The notes under the pieces were generated by a model. The model did no database searches and had not been told where the DNA came from. It saw only the letters and a list, made by a program, of their open reading frames with translations. Shown one piece after another: positions 8,410-18,040 of a stretch of 64,000 nt of DNA (its first letter is position 1; each line of letters opens with the position of its first letter). Position numbers and translations under genes: made by a program. Origin of the DNA: Frigidibacter albus (GTDB lineage: Bacteria; Pseudomonadota; Alphaproteobacteria; Rhodobacterales; Rhodobacteraceae). Where the stretch lies: contig NZ_JAAAUC010000001.1 of assembly GCF_009908165.1 (NCBI RefSeq), positions 434,001 through 498,000 on the forward strand, read 5' to 3'.

Positions 8410-10962
8410 ATGACCGACCCAAACACGATCACCGCGCAGGCGCTGGCGCGCATCGCCCGGCCCTTGCGGCTGACCCGCGCTGCAATGGCTGCAGAACGGC
8501 TGGCGCGCTGCTTCTGGCCGGTCTCGACGCTGCTGCTGGCTGTCGCCGCGGCGCTCGCGTTCGGCGTGCAGGATCACCTGACGCAAGGCGCGCTGTGGGG
8601 GCTGGCCTTGGCCTTGGCCGTTGCTCTGCTGGCCGCGCTGGTGCTGGGGCTGCGGCGCTTCCGCTGGCCCTCGCGCGCCGAGGCGATGGCGCGGCTGGAC
8701 GGCACCTTGCCCGGGCATCCGCTGGCAGCGCTGACCGATGCGCAGGCGCTTGGGGCTGGCGACGCCGCCTCGGCCGCCGTCTGGCGCGCGCATCTGCAGC
8801 GGATGGCGGCGCGGGCGGCCGCGGCACGGGCGGCGGCGCCCGATCTGCGGCTGGCCTCGCGGGACCGCTTTGGCCTGCGTTATGTCGCGCTGACCGGATT
8901 CGTGATGGCGCTGATCTTCGGCGCGCCGGGACGGGTGGGCGAGGTTGCCACCATCGCGGCGGGCGGCACGCCCGCGCAGGCCGCCGCCGGGCCAAGCTGG
9001 GAGGGCTGGGTGGAACCCCCCGCCTATACCGGACGGCCGAGCCTCTACCTCAACGCCATCGAGGCGGCGACGCTGGAAGTGCCCGAGGGCAGCCTGTTTA
9101 CCTTCCGCTTCTACGGCTCTGCCGGGGCCATTGCGCTGGACGAGACGATTTCGGCGGGCGAGGCGCCAGTGGCGGAGCCGGCCGAGGACGGCCCCCGATC
9201 GGCCGAATTCGCCGCCGCGCAGACCGGGACCGTGCGTATCGACGGACCGGGCGGGCGCGAGATTGCGGTGACGGTGCTGCCCGATGCCGCGCCAAGCGTG
9301 ACCTTTGCGGGGGATATCGAGCGCGAGGCGGATGGCGAGATGACCCAGCCGTTCAGTGCGCGTGACGATTTCCAGATCGCCGCGGGGCAGGCGGAGTTCG
9401 TGCTGGACATCGAGAAGGTGGACCGCCGCTTTGGCCTTGCGACCGAGCCCGAACCGCGCGAGCCGCATGTGCTGGACCTGCCGCTGCCGATCTCTGGCAA
9501 CCGGGCGGAGTTCACCGAGCTGCTGATCGAGAATGCCTCCAAGCACCCCTGGGCGAACCTTCCGGTCAAGCTGTCGCTGACGGTGGAGGACGGCCTTGGC
9601 CAGACCGGGCAGTCCGAGACCCGCGAGCTGCCGCTGCCGGGGCGGCGGTTCTTCGACCCGCTGGCCGCTGCCGTGATCGAGATGCGGCGCGACCTGCTGT
9701 GGTCGGCCGAGAACGCGCCGCGGACCCTGCAGGTGCTTCGCACCATCAGCCACCGGCCCGAGGGCTTCTTCCGCAACCAGCGCGCCTATCTGATGCTGCG
9801 CGTGGCGATGCGGCGGCTGGAGGCAGGGATCGCCGAAGGCCCGCTGGACCCCAGCTTGCGCGATGAGCTGGCCGAGGCGCTGTGGGAAATTGCGGTGCTG
9901 GTCGAGGATGGCGGGCTGTCGGATGCGCTGGAGCGGATGGAACGGGCGCAGGAACGACTGTCGGAGGCGATGCGCAACGGCGCCTCGCCCGAGGAGATCG
10001 CCGAACTGATGGACGAGCTGCGCGAGGCGACGGATGCCTATATCCGCCAGCTGGCGCAGCAGGGCGAGCAGCAGCCCGGGGATCAGATGGCGCAGGGCGA
10101 GGGCCAGCAGATCACCGGCGACCAGTTGCAGGCGATGATGGACGAGATCCAGCGCCTGATGGAAGAGGGCCGCATGGCCGAGGCGCAGGAGCTGCTGGAG
10201 CAGCTGAACCGCATGATGCAGAACATGCGCGTGACCCAAGGCGAGGGCGGCGAGGGCGACATGCCCGGCGGTCAGGCGATGCAGGATCTGGCGGAAACGC
10301 TGCGCGACCAGCAGGGACTGTCGGACGAGACCTTCCGCGACCTGCAGGAGCAGTTCAATCCGGGCGGCCAGCAGCCGGGCGAGGGCCAGCAGGGTGAAGG
10401 CCAGCAGCCGGGTGAGGGCGAGCAGGGCGAAGGGCAGGGGCAGGGCCAAGGCGAGGGCAGCCTTGCCGACCGCCAGCAGGCGCTGCGCGATGAGCTGGAA
10501 CGCCAGCAGGGCGGGCTTCCGGGGCAAGGTACCGAGAGCGGCAATGCCGCCCGCGGCGCGCTGGACCGGGCGGGCCGTGCGATGGACGAGGCGGAACGCG
10601 CGCTGCGCGAGGGCGACACCGGCAGCGCCATCGACCGGCAGGCCGAGGCGATCGAGGAGCTGCGCGAAGGGATGCGCAGCCTTGGCGAGGCGCTGGCCGA
10701 AGAACGCGGCGAGCGCCAGCCCGGTGAGCCCGGGCCCGGCGAAGAGCGGCAGGCACAGGAGGGCGCCGGCGGTGACCGCGACCCGCTGGGGCGGACCATC
10801 GGCCGCGCCGGGCGCAGCGGATCGGATGAGAACATGCTGCAGGGCGAGGATGTCTATCGCCGCGCCCGCGACCTCTTGGACGAGATCCGCCGCCGCGCGG
10901 GCGAGCAGGAGCGGCCCGAGCTGGAGCTGGACTATCTGCGCAGGCTGCTGGACAGGTTCTAG
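8410..10962 (+). CDS. DUF4175 / TIGR02302-family protein
   Basis: This large protein of about 850 residues is characteristic of alphaproteobacteria. Two to three N-terminal hydrophobic segments (CFWPVSTLLLAVAAALAFG, LWGLALALAVALLAALVLG, then VALTGFVMALIFG) anchor it in the inner membrane. A long, probably periplasmic region follows, with helical stretches rich in Glu, Gln and Met (residues about 470-640), a Gln/Gly/Glu low-complexity tract near 650-685, and a helical C terminus. The function is unknown. The start at 8410 (MTDPNTITAQAL) lies clear of the lysA stop. An upstream in-frame ATG inside lysA was rejected. It converges with the zinc-ribbon gene. Confidence 0.85.
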   Translation: MTDPNTITAQALARIARPLRLTRAAMAAERLARCFWPVSTLLLAVAAALAFGVQDHLTQGALWGLALALAVALLAALVLGLRRFRWPSRAEAMARLDGTLPGHPLAALTDAQALGAGDAASAAVWRAHLQRMAARAAAARAAAPDLRLASRDRFGLRYVALTGFVMALIFGAPGRVGEVATIAAGGTPAQAAAGPSWEGWVEPPAYTGRPSLYLNAIEAATLEVPEGSLFTFRFYGSAGAIALDETISAGEAPVAEPAEDGPRSAEFAAAQTGTVRIDGPGGREIAVTVLPDAAPSVTFAGDIEREADGEMTQPFSARDDFQIAAGQAEFVLDIEKVDRRFGLATEPEPREPHVLDLPLPISGNRAEFTELLIENASKHPWANLPVKLSLTVEDGLGQTGQSETRELPLPGRRFFDPLAAAVIEMRRDLLWSAENAPRTLQVLRTISHRPEGFFRNQRAYLMLRVAMRRLEAGIAEGPLDPSLRDELAEALWEIAVLVEDGGLSDALERMERAQERLSEAMRNGASPEEIAELMDELREATDAYIRQLAQQGEQQPGDQMAQGEGQQITGDQLQAMMDEIQRLMEEGRMAEAQELLEQLNRMMQNMRVTQGEGGEGDMPGGQAMQDLAETLRDQQGLSDETFRDLQEQFNPGGQQPGEGQQGEGQQPGEGEQGEGQGQGQGEGSLADRQQALRDELERQQGGLPGQGTESGNAARGALDRAGRAMDEAERALREGDTGSAIDRQAEAIEELREGMRSLGEALAEERGERQPGEPGPGEERQAQEGAGGDRDPLGRTIGRAGRSGSDENMLQGEDVYRRARDLLDEIRRRAGEQERPELELDYLRRLLDRF
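10366..10431 (+). repeat. 33-bp tandem duplication in the DUF4175 gene
   Basis: Two 33-bp units (10366-10398 and 10399-10431) are near-identical, each encoding a GQQPGEGQQGE-like peptide. A shorter GEGQGQG run follows. This in-frame expansion explains the low-complexity tract. Confidence 0.7.
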
Positions 10963-10970
10963 GGCGCGCG

Positions 10971-12065
10971 TCAGTCCGCGGTGGACAGCGCCTCGATCCG
11001 GGTGGCGACGGTGCGGTCCAGCCAGATGCGGCCGCGGTCCACGGCGCCGACATATCCCGCCAGCGCGGGCGCCGCGCCCGGAAGCTGGGCGCTGATCCGC
11101 GGGGCGCTGAGATAGACGCCGAGCAACACCAGCACCAGCCCCAGCGACAGGCCGAAGCCGAGGCGGAAGCCGCTACGGCGGCGGCGCAGGGTTTCGGGCG
11201 CGTCCACGGCTGCGGCCTCGCGGCCGCGTTCGGATGTGGCGCGCAGGGTGGAGTTGATTTCCTCGATATCCGGCAGCAGTTCACGCCGCGGCGGGCGGTT
11301 GGCGGCGGCGATTTCCGCCTCCAGCTCGGGATCCTCGCCGCGCAGCGTGGCGCCGCGTTCGGTGGCATCGGGTTCGACGGCTTCGGGAAGGGGCGCGGGC
11401 CGTTCACGGCGCGGGGCGGCAGGTGCCAGCGGCAGTTCGGCCTGGGTCTCGAGCCCGGGATTTTCGCCGCGGCGGGCGCGGACCTCGCGTTCCGCCTCTT
11501 CGCGCAGCACGCTCAGCACGGCCTCGTCGATGCTGCGCCGGCGCAGCTCGGCTTCGGGGCGGGGGGAGGGATTTGCGGGGGCTGCGGCCATCGCGGCGGC
11601 GGCGAGCCCGGCAGCGGGCATCTCGGCGGGAACTGGCGCCGTGTCTGCCGGCACCGATGTCTGATCCTCGGTCCATTCATCGGCGGGCCAATCCTCGGCC
11701 TCGTCCGCAAGCGTGGCCTCGGGCGTGTCATCCAGCGCAGCAGCGAGGGCGGCTTCGGCCTCGGTCGACAGCTCGGGGCTGCCGGAGAGGTCGAGATCCG
11801 AGCCGAGATCGGGCCAGGCCGGGTCTTCCGCCTCATGCATGTCATCGGCGTCGGCGGGGGCTTCGGGCAGGGGTTGCGCCGTGGAGGCGGCATCCTCGAA
11901 GGGCAGATCGGCCTCGGGTTCCGGCGCTTCGGCGAACTCGGCGCCCGCGGGGGGCTGGAACCAGGCCTGGCCGCAATTGGAGCATTGCACGTCGCGCCCG
12001 GCGGCCGGGATCACCCGGTCATCGACCTCGTATTGCGCCGCGCAGTTCGGGCATGTCAGCCGCAT
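10971..12065 (-). CDS. MJ0042-type zinc-ribbon membrane protein
   Basis: The 364-residue protein opens with a zinc ribbon, CPNCAAQYEVDD...CSNCGQAWF (four Cys in CxxC pairs at about residues 5-8 and 28-31), the MJ0042 motif common at the N terminus of alphaproteobacterial proteins. A long acidic, Ala/Glu/Pro-rich linker follows. A single membrane helix (LGFGLSLGLVLVLLGVYL) lies about 60 residues from the C terminus. The ribbon would face the cytoplasm. The function is unknown. It is divergent from ftsE and convergent with the DUF4175 gene. Confidence 0.8.
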   Translation of the reverse strand: MRLTCPNCAAQYEVDDRVIPAAGRDVQCSNCGQAWFQPPAGAEFAEAPEPEADLPFEDAASTAQPLPEAPADADDMHEAEDPAWPDLGSDLDLSGSPELSTEAEAALAAALDDTPEATLADEAEDWPADEWTEDQTSVPADTAPVPAEMPAAGLAAAAMAAAPANPSPRPEAELRRRSIDEAVLSVLREEAEREVRARRGENPGLETQAELPLAPAAPRRERPAPLPEAVEPDATERGATLRGEDPELEAEIAAANRPPRRELLPDIEEINSTLRATSERGREAAAVDAPETLRRRRSGFRLGFGLSLGLVLVLLGVYLSAPRISAQLPGAAPALAGYVGAVDRGRIWLDRTVATRIEALSTAD

Positions 12066-12259
12066 TGATGTTCCTCGACCTGCCCCTGTTTGCCGCCAAT
12101 GCCGCCGGCCGGCGCCTTTTCGCGGGTTTCCCCGGGCAGGGCCTCGCGGCGCAATCAGCCGTTCTGGTCAACGTCTTCGGAGTGTTGTAGCAAGCAAATG
12201 GCGGTTATCCAAGCATTTGTCGGCACTTCCGCAAACGGCACCGAGGGGTGGAGAGACCA

Positions 12260-12931
12260 GTGATCGAGCTTGAGAATGTCAGCTATGGCTATGGCAGCGG
12301 CGAGCTGCTGACCGAAATGTCGCTGAAGCTGGCGCCGGGTTCCTTCCATTTCCTGACCGGGCCGTCGGGCGCGGGCAAGACCACCTTCCTGAAGCTGCTC
12401 TATGCCGAGCTGATGCCTTCGGCCGGGCAGGTCACGGCATTTGGCAATGATGTCCGCTCGATGGCGCGCGACGATATCGCGCTGCTGCGGCGACGGGTGG
12501 GCGTGGTGCATCAGGATTGCCAGTTCCTGGACCATCTGTCGCTGGCCGAGAATGTCGCGCTGCCGCTGACGGTAGCAGACCGTGAGATCGACACGCGCGA
12601 GCTGGTGGAGCTGCTGGGCTGGGTGGGCCTGAAGGCGCAGATGGACAGCCTGCCGCCAGCGCTGTCGGGCGGTGAGCGGCAGCGGGCGGCGCTGGCGCGG
12701 GCGGTGATCATGGCGCCCGACGTGATCCTGGCGGATGAGCCCACGGGCAACGTCGATTGGGAGATGTCGCTGAAATTGCTGACGCTGCTGGTCGAGTTGA
12801 ACCGGATGGGCAAGACCATCGTGATCGCCACCCATGACATGAACCTGATCCGCAGCGCCAAGGCGCAGGTCGCGGCGCGGGTGCTGCGGATCAAGGGCCG
12901 GCGGCTGCATCTGGCGGGGGCGGATCTGTGA
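12260..12931 (+). CDS. ftsE: Cell division ATP-binding protein FtsE
   Basis: FtsE is the ATPase of the FtsEX complex, which regulates septal peptidoglycan hydrolases at the division site. The protein is about 223 residues with Walker A GPSGAGKTT near residue 36, signature LSGGERQRAALARA, Walker B VILADEPTG and H-loop ATHD. Two GTG starts are possible. The one at 12260 has GGAG seven bases upstream and gives MIELENVSYGYG, the usual FtsE beginning. The GTG at 12248 would add four residues. Its stop overlaps the ftsX GTG by four bases. Confidence 0.93.
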   Translation: MIELENVSYGYGSGELLTEMSLKLAPGSFHFLTGPSGAGKTTFLKLLYAELMPSAGQVTAFGNDVRSMARDDIALLRRRVGVVHQDCQFLDHLSLAENVALPLTVADREIDTRELVELLGWVGLKAQMDSLPPALSGGERQRAALARAVIMAPDVILADEPTGNVDWEMSLKLLTLLVELNRMGKTIVIATHDMNLIRSAKAQVAARVLRIKGRRLHLAGADL

Positions 12932-13833
12932 AGCGTTATCTGGTTCTGGCACGCGCCTTCCTGGCTTCGGATCTGCAATCGGACCGGGTGGTGCCGCCCT
13001 CGGGCTTTACCGCGCGGCTGACGGTGTTTGCCGCCGCGGCGATGGCGTTTCTGGCGGTGTTCGCGCTGGCGCTGTCCTTTGCCGCGGGGCGGCTGTCGGA
13101 TCGCTGGTCGGATGCGCTGGCGCAGTCGGCGACGATCCGGGTGTCGGCGCCGCAGGACCAGATCGACCGGCAGGTGACGGCGGTGATGGGCGTGCTGGAG
13201 ACGACGCCGGGCATCGCCTCGGCCCGGCAATTGCCGCCCGAGGAGACACAGGCGCTGCTGGCGCCGTGGTTCGGGCCGGACCTGCCGGTAGAGACGCTGC
13301 CGATCCCGGCGCTGATCGAGCTGGTCGAGGGCGGCGGTGGCTTCGATGCCGAGGGGTTGCGGCTGCGGCTGCAGGCCGAGGCGCCGGGCGCGGTGCTGGA
13401 TGACCATGACCGCTGGCGCCGGCCGCTGGTGGCGGCGGCGGGGCGGATGAAGCTGCTGGCCACCGGTTCGCTGCTGCTGATCGGGGCGGCGATGGCGGCG
13501 ATGATCACGCTGGCGGCGCAGGCGGCGCTGGCGGCGAACGGGCAGGTGATCCGGGTGCTGCGGCTGGTGGGGGCGCGCGATGTGTATATCGCGCGGGCCT
13601 TCGTGCGCCGCTTCACCCTGCGCGCGGCGGGCGGTGCGGCGGTGGGGGCGGCGCTGGCGATGATCGCGGTGGCGCTGATCCCGGCGGGGGATGATGGCGA
13701 GGGCTTCCTGACCGGACTCAGCTTCGAGGGCGGCGAATGGATCTGGCCGCTGCTGCTGCCGCTGATGGCGGCGGGCGTGGCCTTTGCTGCCACGCGCGCG
13801 GCGGCGCTGCGAGCGCTGAAGGGGCTGATGTGA
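12928..13833 (+). CDS. ftsX: Cell division protein FtsX
   Basis: This is the membrane partner of FtsE, 301 residues. The first membrane helix is VFAAAAMAFLAVFALALSF. It is followed by a periplasmic domain of about 110 residues (the part that in other bacteria contacts hydrolase activators such as EnvC), then three helices near residues 175, 230 and 275, as in the FtsX/permease fold. It begins with a GTG in a GTGA overlap with ftsE and ends TGATG with plsC, so ftsE-ftsX-plsC is one translationally coupled operon. Confidence 0.9.
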   Translation: MKRYLVLARAFLASDLQSDRVVPPSGFTARLTVFAAAAMAFLAVFALALSFAAGRLSDRWSDALAQSATIRVSAPQDQIDRQVTAVMGVLETTPGIASARQLPPEETQALLAPWFGPDLPVETLPIPALIELVEGGGGFDAEGLRLRLQAEAPGAVLDDHDRWRRPLVAAAGRMKLLATGSLLLIGAAMAAMITLAAQAALAANGQVIRVLRLVGARDVYIARAFVRRFTLRAAGGAAVGAALAMIAVALIPAGDDGEGFLTGLSFEGGEWIWPLLLPLMAAGVAFAATRAAALRALKGLM

Positions 13834-14561
13834 TGGCTGCGCTGCAGTGGCTTCGGTCCTTGCTGTTCGTGGCGCAGATCTATCCGATGATGGCGCTGAT
13901 GGCGCTGTGGTTCACGCCGCAGGTACCGTTCCGCCGCGAGGCGGCCTTTGACGCGGTGCATTGCTGGTGCCGGTGGGTGCGCTGGAGCGCGCGCTGGATG
14001 CTGGGCCTGCACTCGGAAGTGCGGGGCGAAGTGCCGACCGGCGAGGTGCTGATCGCGTCGAAGCATCAGAGCTTCTTCGACATCATCCTCATCGTCAGCG
14101 TGGTGCCGCGGCCCAAGTTCATCATGAAGAAAGAGCTGCTGCGCGCCCCGATCCTGGGTTGGTATGCGGTGAAGATCGGCTGCGTGCCGGTGGACCGCGG
14201 CAAGCGCGGGCAGGCGATCTCGCAGATGCTGGCCGATGTCCGCAGCGGCGCGGCAGAGCCGGGGCAGCTGATCATCTACCCGCAAGGCACCCGCGTCGCG
14301 CCGGGGGCCGACATGCCCTACAAGGCCGGCACCGGGATCCTCTACGGCCAGCTGGGGCAACCCTGCGTGCCGGCGGGCACCAATGTCGGCCTGTTCTGGC
14401 CGCGCAGGGGCATCTTGCGCAAGCCGGGGCTGGCGGTGGTGGAGTTCTTGCCGGCAATCGAGCCCGGCAAGCCGATGCCCGAGTTCATGGCCGAGCTGGA
14501 GGCTGTCGTGGAGGCGTCATCGGATCGGCTTATGGCCGAGGCGGGATATCTTCCGCGCTGA
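13833..14561 (+). CDS. plsC: 1-acyl-sn-glycerol-3-phosphate acyltransferase
   Basis: PlsC acylates lysophosphatidic acid to phosphatidic acid, the second step of phospholipid synthesis, at the inner membrane. The 242-residue protein has an N-terminal hydrophobic segment, the catalytic HX4D box as KHQSFFD near residue 73, the FIMKKELLRAPILGWY block, and the YPQGTRVAPG substrate box. Its ATG shares a base with the ftsX stop, linking membrane lipid supply with division genes. Confidence 0.92.
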   Translation: MAALQWLRSLLFVAQIYPMMALMALWFTPQVPFRREAAFDAVHCWCRWVRWSARWMLGLHSEVRGEVPTGEVLIASKHQSFFDIILIVSVVPRPKFIMKKELLRAPILGWYAVKIGCVPVDRGKRGQAISQMLADVRSGAAEPGQLIIYPQGTRVAPGADMPYKAGTGILYGQLGQPCVPAGTNVGLFWPRRGILRKPGLAVVEFLPAIEPGKPMPEFMAELEAVVEASSDRLMAEAGYLPR

Positions 14562-14573
14562 AAGGGCACCTGG

Positions 14574-15179
14574 ATGCAGTTCATCGACACGCTGGACGAT
14601 CTGGCCGCGCAGTATGGCGTGCCGCAGCCATCCTCGACCACCAAGGTCGCGGGCCGGCTGATCCCCGAATACCGGGACTGGATCGAACGCTCGCGCTTCT
14701 GCATCCTGTCCACCGTCGGGCCCGAGGGTACCGATGCCAGCCCGCGCGGCGATGAGGGCCCGGTGGTGCGGGTGCTGGATGACCGCACGCTGGCGCTGCC
14801 CGACTGGCGCGGGAATGACCGTATCGACAGCCTGCGCAACATCGTCCGCGACGGGCGGGTGAGCCTGATGTTCATGATCCCGGGCTCGGTCAACGTGATC
14901 CGGGTCAACGGCCGGGCGCGGGTGACGGCGGATGCCGGCCTGTGCGGCAGCTTCGGCCGCGAGGGCCGCGCGCCGCGAACGGTGACGGTGATCGCGCTGG
15001 ACGAGGTGTATTTCCAATGCGCCCGGGCCCTGCTGCGCTCGCGCCTGTGGGCGGGCGTTGACGAAAGCGCCGGGTTGCCGACGCCGGGGCAGATCCTTGC
15101 GGCGATGACGGCGGGCGCGGTCGGCGGGGCGGCGTATGACGCCGAATGGCCGGGGCGCGCCGCCAAGACGATGTGGTAG
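14574..15179 (+). CDS. FMN-dependent PPOX-type flavoprotein (MSMEG_1061 family)
   Basis: The 201-residue protein has the split-barrel fold of the pyridoxamine-phosphate-oxidase superfamily. The core is RSRFCILSTVGPEGTDASPRG, LPDWRGNDRIDSLRNI and NVIRVNGRARVT. These blocks fit the subfamily of deazaflavin/FMN-dependent PPOX proteins named for MSMEG_1061/DR_2398. The substrate is unknown. The ending QCARALLRSRLW is also typical of that subfamily. It follows plsC by 12 bases and may belong to the same transcript. Confidence 0.8.
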   Translation: MQFIDTLDDLAAQYGVPQPSSTTKVAGRLIPEYRDWIERSRFCILSTVGPEGTDASPRGDEGPVVRVLDDRTLALPDWRGNDRIDSLRNIVRDGRVSLMFMIPGSVNVIRVNGRARVTADAGLCGSFGREGRAPRTVTVIALDEVYFQCARALLRSRLWAGVDESAGLPTPGQILAAMTAGAVGGAAYDAEWPGRAAKTMW

Positions 15180-15215
15180 GTTGATGCGGCCGGAGCGCAT
15201 CCCCATCTGCTGGGG

Positions 15216-15608
15216 ATGAACAGTCCTCAGCACCCCCCGATCCACCCGCAGCAGGCCCGGCTGGACCGCATCCACCGCGTCGCGCGGCTGATGGATGCGC
15301 GCTACCGGCTGCCGGGTACGTCGTACCGCATCGGGCTAGACGGCCTCATCGGCTTGATCCCGGGGGTGGGCGATACCGTCGGCCTCGCCGTGTCGGGCTG
15401 GATGATCTCCGAGGCGGTTCAGGCCGGCGCCCGGCGGCGCACCATCGTGCGGATGGCGGGGAATGCCGTCATCGACTGGGCGGTGGGCATCGTGCCGGTG
15501 GCAGGTGACCTGTTCGACTTCGCGTTCAAGAGCCACCAGCGCAACGCGGCGCTGCTGGCTGCCGATCTGGAGCGGATGGGCGCGGTCAGGCCAGTTTCAG
15601 CGCGATGA
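15216..15608 (+). CDS. DUF4112 small membrane protein
   Basis: This 130-residue protein matches the DUF4112 pattern: an N-terminal LDRIHRVARLMDARYRLPGTSYRIGLDGLIGLIPGVGDTVG block, then an amphipathic or membrane segment with NAVIDWAVGIVPVAGDLFDFAFKSHQRN. The two GDx turns after hydrophobic helices are characteristic. The function is unknown. Its 3' end overlaps the 3' end of the convergent gdx gene by 23 bases. Confidence 0.82.
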   Translation: MNSPQHPPIHPQQARLDRIHRVARLMDARYRLPGTSYRIGLDGLIGLIPGVGDTVGLAVSGWMISEAVQAGARRRTIVRMAGNAVIDWAVGIVPVAGDLFDFAFKSHQRNAALLAADLERMGAVRPVSAR

Positions 15609-15906
15609 TGCCTGACACGATCAGCGCGACCCCGGCGATGCGTACCAGCGTCGCCGGCTCTCCGAACAGCGCCATGCCGAGTGTCGCTGTGCCAAGCGCG
15701 CCGATGCCCGTCCAGACCGCATAGGCGGTGCCGACGGGCAGCGACTTCATCGCCTGCGCCAGCAGGAAGAAGCTGGCCAGCGCGCCGATGATGGTCAGTG
15801 CGGTTGGAACCAGCTTGGTGAAGCCATCGGACCATTTGAGGCCAAGCGCCCAGCCAACCTCCAGCACGCCGGCAATGAGGACGAGCGCCCAGGGATTGGT
15901 CGGCAT
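15586..15906 (-). CDS. gdx: Small multidrug resistance family, Gdx/SugE guanidinium exporter
   Basis: The 106-residue protein has four membrane helices. The blocks LEVGWALGLKWSDGFTKLVPT and MKSLPVGTAYAVWTGIGALG match the Gdx (SugE) branch rather than EmrE. Gdx exports guanidinium in exchange for protons. The essential Glu is in the first helix (LEVGW). The ATG at 15906 overlaps the accA stop (TGATG). A GTG one codon upstream is the alternative. No guanidine riboswitch is evident, and expression probably follows accA. Confidence 0.87.
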   Translation of the reverse strand: MPTNPWALVLIAGVLEVGWALGLKWSDGFTKLVPTALTIIGALASFFLLAQAMKSLPVGTAYAVWTGIGALGTATLGMALFGEPATLVRIAGVALIVSGIIALKLA

Positions 15907-16865
15907 CACGCTGCAAGCCCCTTGCTGCCCATATCCAGGAATTTCTGGCGGCGGTCCTTGATCAGCGCCTCGGGCTTCTTGCCCGACAGCTCTTTCAGCA
16001 TGGCCTCGATCGCCTTGCCCACCGCGTCGATCGCCTCGCGCGCGCCGCGCTGTGCGCCGCCGACGGGTTCCTTCACGATGCGGTCGATGACGCCCAGCTT
16101 CAGCAGGTCCTGCGCGGTCAGGCGCAGCGCCTCGGCGGCCTCACGCATCTTCTCGGCATCCTTCCACAGGATGCTGGCACAGCCCTCGGGCGAGATCACC
16201 GAGTAGATCGAATGCTCGAGCATGGCGATGCGGTTGGCGGTGGCGAAGGCGACGGCGCCGCCCGATCCACCCTCGCCGATGATCACGGCGATCAGCGGGG
16301 CGCCGAGTTCGAGGCATTTCTGGGTGGTGCGGGCGATGGCCTCGGACTGGCCGCGCTCTTCCGCGCCCTTGCCGGGATAGGCGCCGGGGGTATCGACCAG
16401 CGTGATCACCGGCAGGCCGAAGCGATGTGCCATGTCCATCAGCCGGATCGCCTTGCGATAGCCTTCGGGGCGGGCCATGCCGAAATTGCGCTCGATCCGG
16501 CTCTTGGTGTCGTTGCCCTTCTCGTGGCCGATCACCATGACGGGGGTGTCGTTGAAGCGGGCGAGGCCGCCCATCACCGAATGGTCGTCAGCGAAGTTGC
16601 GGTCGCCGGCCAGTGGCGTGTATTCGGTGAACAGCGCCTCGATATAGTCCTTGCAATGCGGGCGGTCGGGATGCCGCGCCACCTGGCATTTGCGCCAGGG
16701 CGACAGGTCCTTGTAGAGGTCGCGCAACAGCGTGTCGGCCTTGCGGTCGAGCGCGGCGGCCTCTTTTTCCACATCCATCTCTTCATTCTTGCGCGCCAGC
16801 GCCCGAAGCTCTTCGGCCTTGCCTTCGATCTCGGCCAGCGGCTTTTCGAATTCGAGATAGTTCAT
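15906..16865 (-). CDS. accA: Acetyl-CoA carboxylase carboxyltransferase alpha subunit
   Basis: AccA with AccD transfers the carboxyl group from carboxybiotin to acetyl-CoA, giving malonyl-CoA for fatty acid synthesis. At 319 residues it has the family length. Diagnostic blocks are the N-terminal [58 protein letters not shown] and [14 protein letters not shown] near residue 195. The start at 16865 is the conserved MNYLEFE. It is translationally coupled to gdx downstream. Confidence 0.96.
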   Translation of the reverse strand: MNYLEFEKPLAEIEGKAEELRALARKNEEMDVEKEAAALDRKADTLLRDLYKDLSPWRKCQVARHPDRPHCKDYIEALFTEYTPLAGDRNFADDHSVMGGLARFNDTPVMVIGHEKGNDTKSRIERNFGMARPEGYRKAIRLMDMAHRFGLPVITLVDTPGAYPGKGAEERGQSEAIARTTQKCLELGAPLIAVIIGEGGSGGAVAFATANRIAMLEHSIYSVISPEGCASILWKDAEKMREAAEALRLTAQDLLKLGVIDRIVKEPVGGAQRGAREAIDAVGKAIEAMLKELSGKKPEALIKDRRQKFLDMGSKGLAA

Positions 16866-17023
16866 GCGGGCTCTCCGGGTAGCGGGGGGACGAGCGATAT
16901 ATGCCCGCGCCGCCCTGTCTTTGCAACCGCAACGCCGGATGCTGCATGTGCACAGGGAAGTGATGGAACTGATCGTTTGCCAAGTGTGTTAGCCGCAAAA
17001 GCCCAAATCGGAAGGAGGCAGCG

Positions 17024-18034
17024 ATGCAGCCCGAAACATCACGGCGCCAGCGCATGCGATCGCTGGCGCTTGGCCTTGCAATCGGGATGGCGGCAGCGTT
17101 GCCGGCAGCTGCCCTGACGCCGCTGCAGGAGGGTGTCTATGCCCGTGGCGGGGTCGAGGTGGAGCATCTGCGCTTTGGCGATGAGGACGCGACCGGGGCC
17201 TATCTGGACTTCGACATCGGCATCGCGACCGGCACCGTCTTCGGCCTGCCGGTCGGGGTCGAGTTGGGCGCCGAGGGGTTTTCCGAGGCGGATGGCGAAA
17301 GCGCCTTCTATGGCGCGGCGACCTTCGATACCGGGCTGGGGGTGGTTGGCGTCGGCGTGCCGCGCTTCGCGCTGGACAAGTATGTCTCGACGCCAAAGCT
17401 GGGCGGGTTCCGGCTGATCGAGGTGATCGACCTTGGCCTGATCGACGGGCGCGGGGTGTCGGGGCTGTATTACCTGACCTCCAGCGATATTCCCTACGGG
17501 ATCAGCTATGATCTGGCGGGCGAGAATTTCGGGCTTGGGCTCAGCTATCACGAATATGACGACGAGGATGGCACGTCGGTGATCCAGGCGGCGGGCAATG
17601 TCCGGGCCGGGCTGATGGTGTTCGGCGCGGGCGGCGAGTATCTCGACAGCCGCGCCGGGGATGCCGAGTTCTACACGGCCAGCATCGCCCTGCAGACCGA
17701 GTGGTTCGACCTTGGCGCGCAGCATTCGCGGCTGCAAACCACCATCGACTTCGGCGAGCTTATCACCGACGATTTCGGCGAGGCGCTGGACGAGTTGGGC
17801 GTGGGCAGCCTTGCGGTGACGGGTGAGGTCGATGCGACCAAGCTGTGGGCGACGTGGCGCCCGATCCAGCGGCTGGACCTGACGGCCAGCTACGTGGCCT
17901 TCGATGGCGGCAATGAAGAGCTGTATGGCCTCAACGCCCGCTACAACCTTGCCGGGATGTTCGTCGAAGGCGGCGCCGTGGACGGGTTCGGGAACGAGCC
18001 GCTCTACAGCGCCTCGGTCGGGTTCGACTTCTGA
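17024..18034 (+). CDS. Putative outer-membrane beta-barrel protein
   Basis: This 336-residue protein has a signal peptide (MRSLALGLAIGMAAALPAAALT after a short basic stretch). It is then built of alternating hydrophobic/polar strands rich in Gly, Tyr and Asp and ends in Phe (SVGFDF), the C-terminal signature recognised by the BAM complex. About 14-16 strands are plausible. It resembles Rhodobacteraceae porin-like hypothetical proteins but no specific family was recognised. GAAGGAGG at 17011-17018 fixes the start. It is followed by a bidirectional terminator shared with mcl1. Confidence 0.7.
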   Translation: MQPETSRRQRMRSLALGLAIGMAAALPAAALTPLQEGVYARGGVEVEHLRFGDEDATGAYLDFDIGIATGTVFGLPVGVELGAEGFSEADGESAFYGAATFDTGLGVVGVGVPRFALDKYVSTPKLGGFRLIEVIDLGLIDGRGVSGLYYLTSSDIPYGISYDLAGENFGLGLSYHEYDDEDGTSVIQAAGNVRAGLMVFGAGGEYLDSRAGDAEFYTASIALQTEWFDLGAQHSRLQTTIDFGELITDDFGEALDELGVGSLAVTGEVDATKLWATWRPIQRLDLTASYVAFDGGNEELYGLNARYNLAGMFVEGGAVDGFGNEPLYSASVGFDF

Positions 18035-18040
18035 GGCGCG

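Noticed and set aside
10366-10431. Possible CRISPR-like tandem repeat
   Set aside because: The 33-bp units are adjacent without spacers and in frame within a coding region.
8332-10527. 731-residue minus-strand open frame
   Set aside because: It is antisense to the DUF4175 gene, is His/Arg/Leu-rich shadow sequence and has no family features. Long antisense frames are common at this GC content.
15586-15906. Guanidine riboswitch expected upstream of gdx
   Set aside because: gdx starts inside the accA stop codon, so there is no leader to hold a riboswitch.
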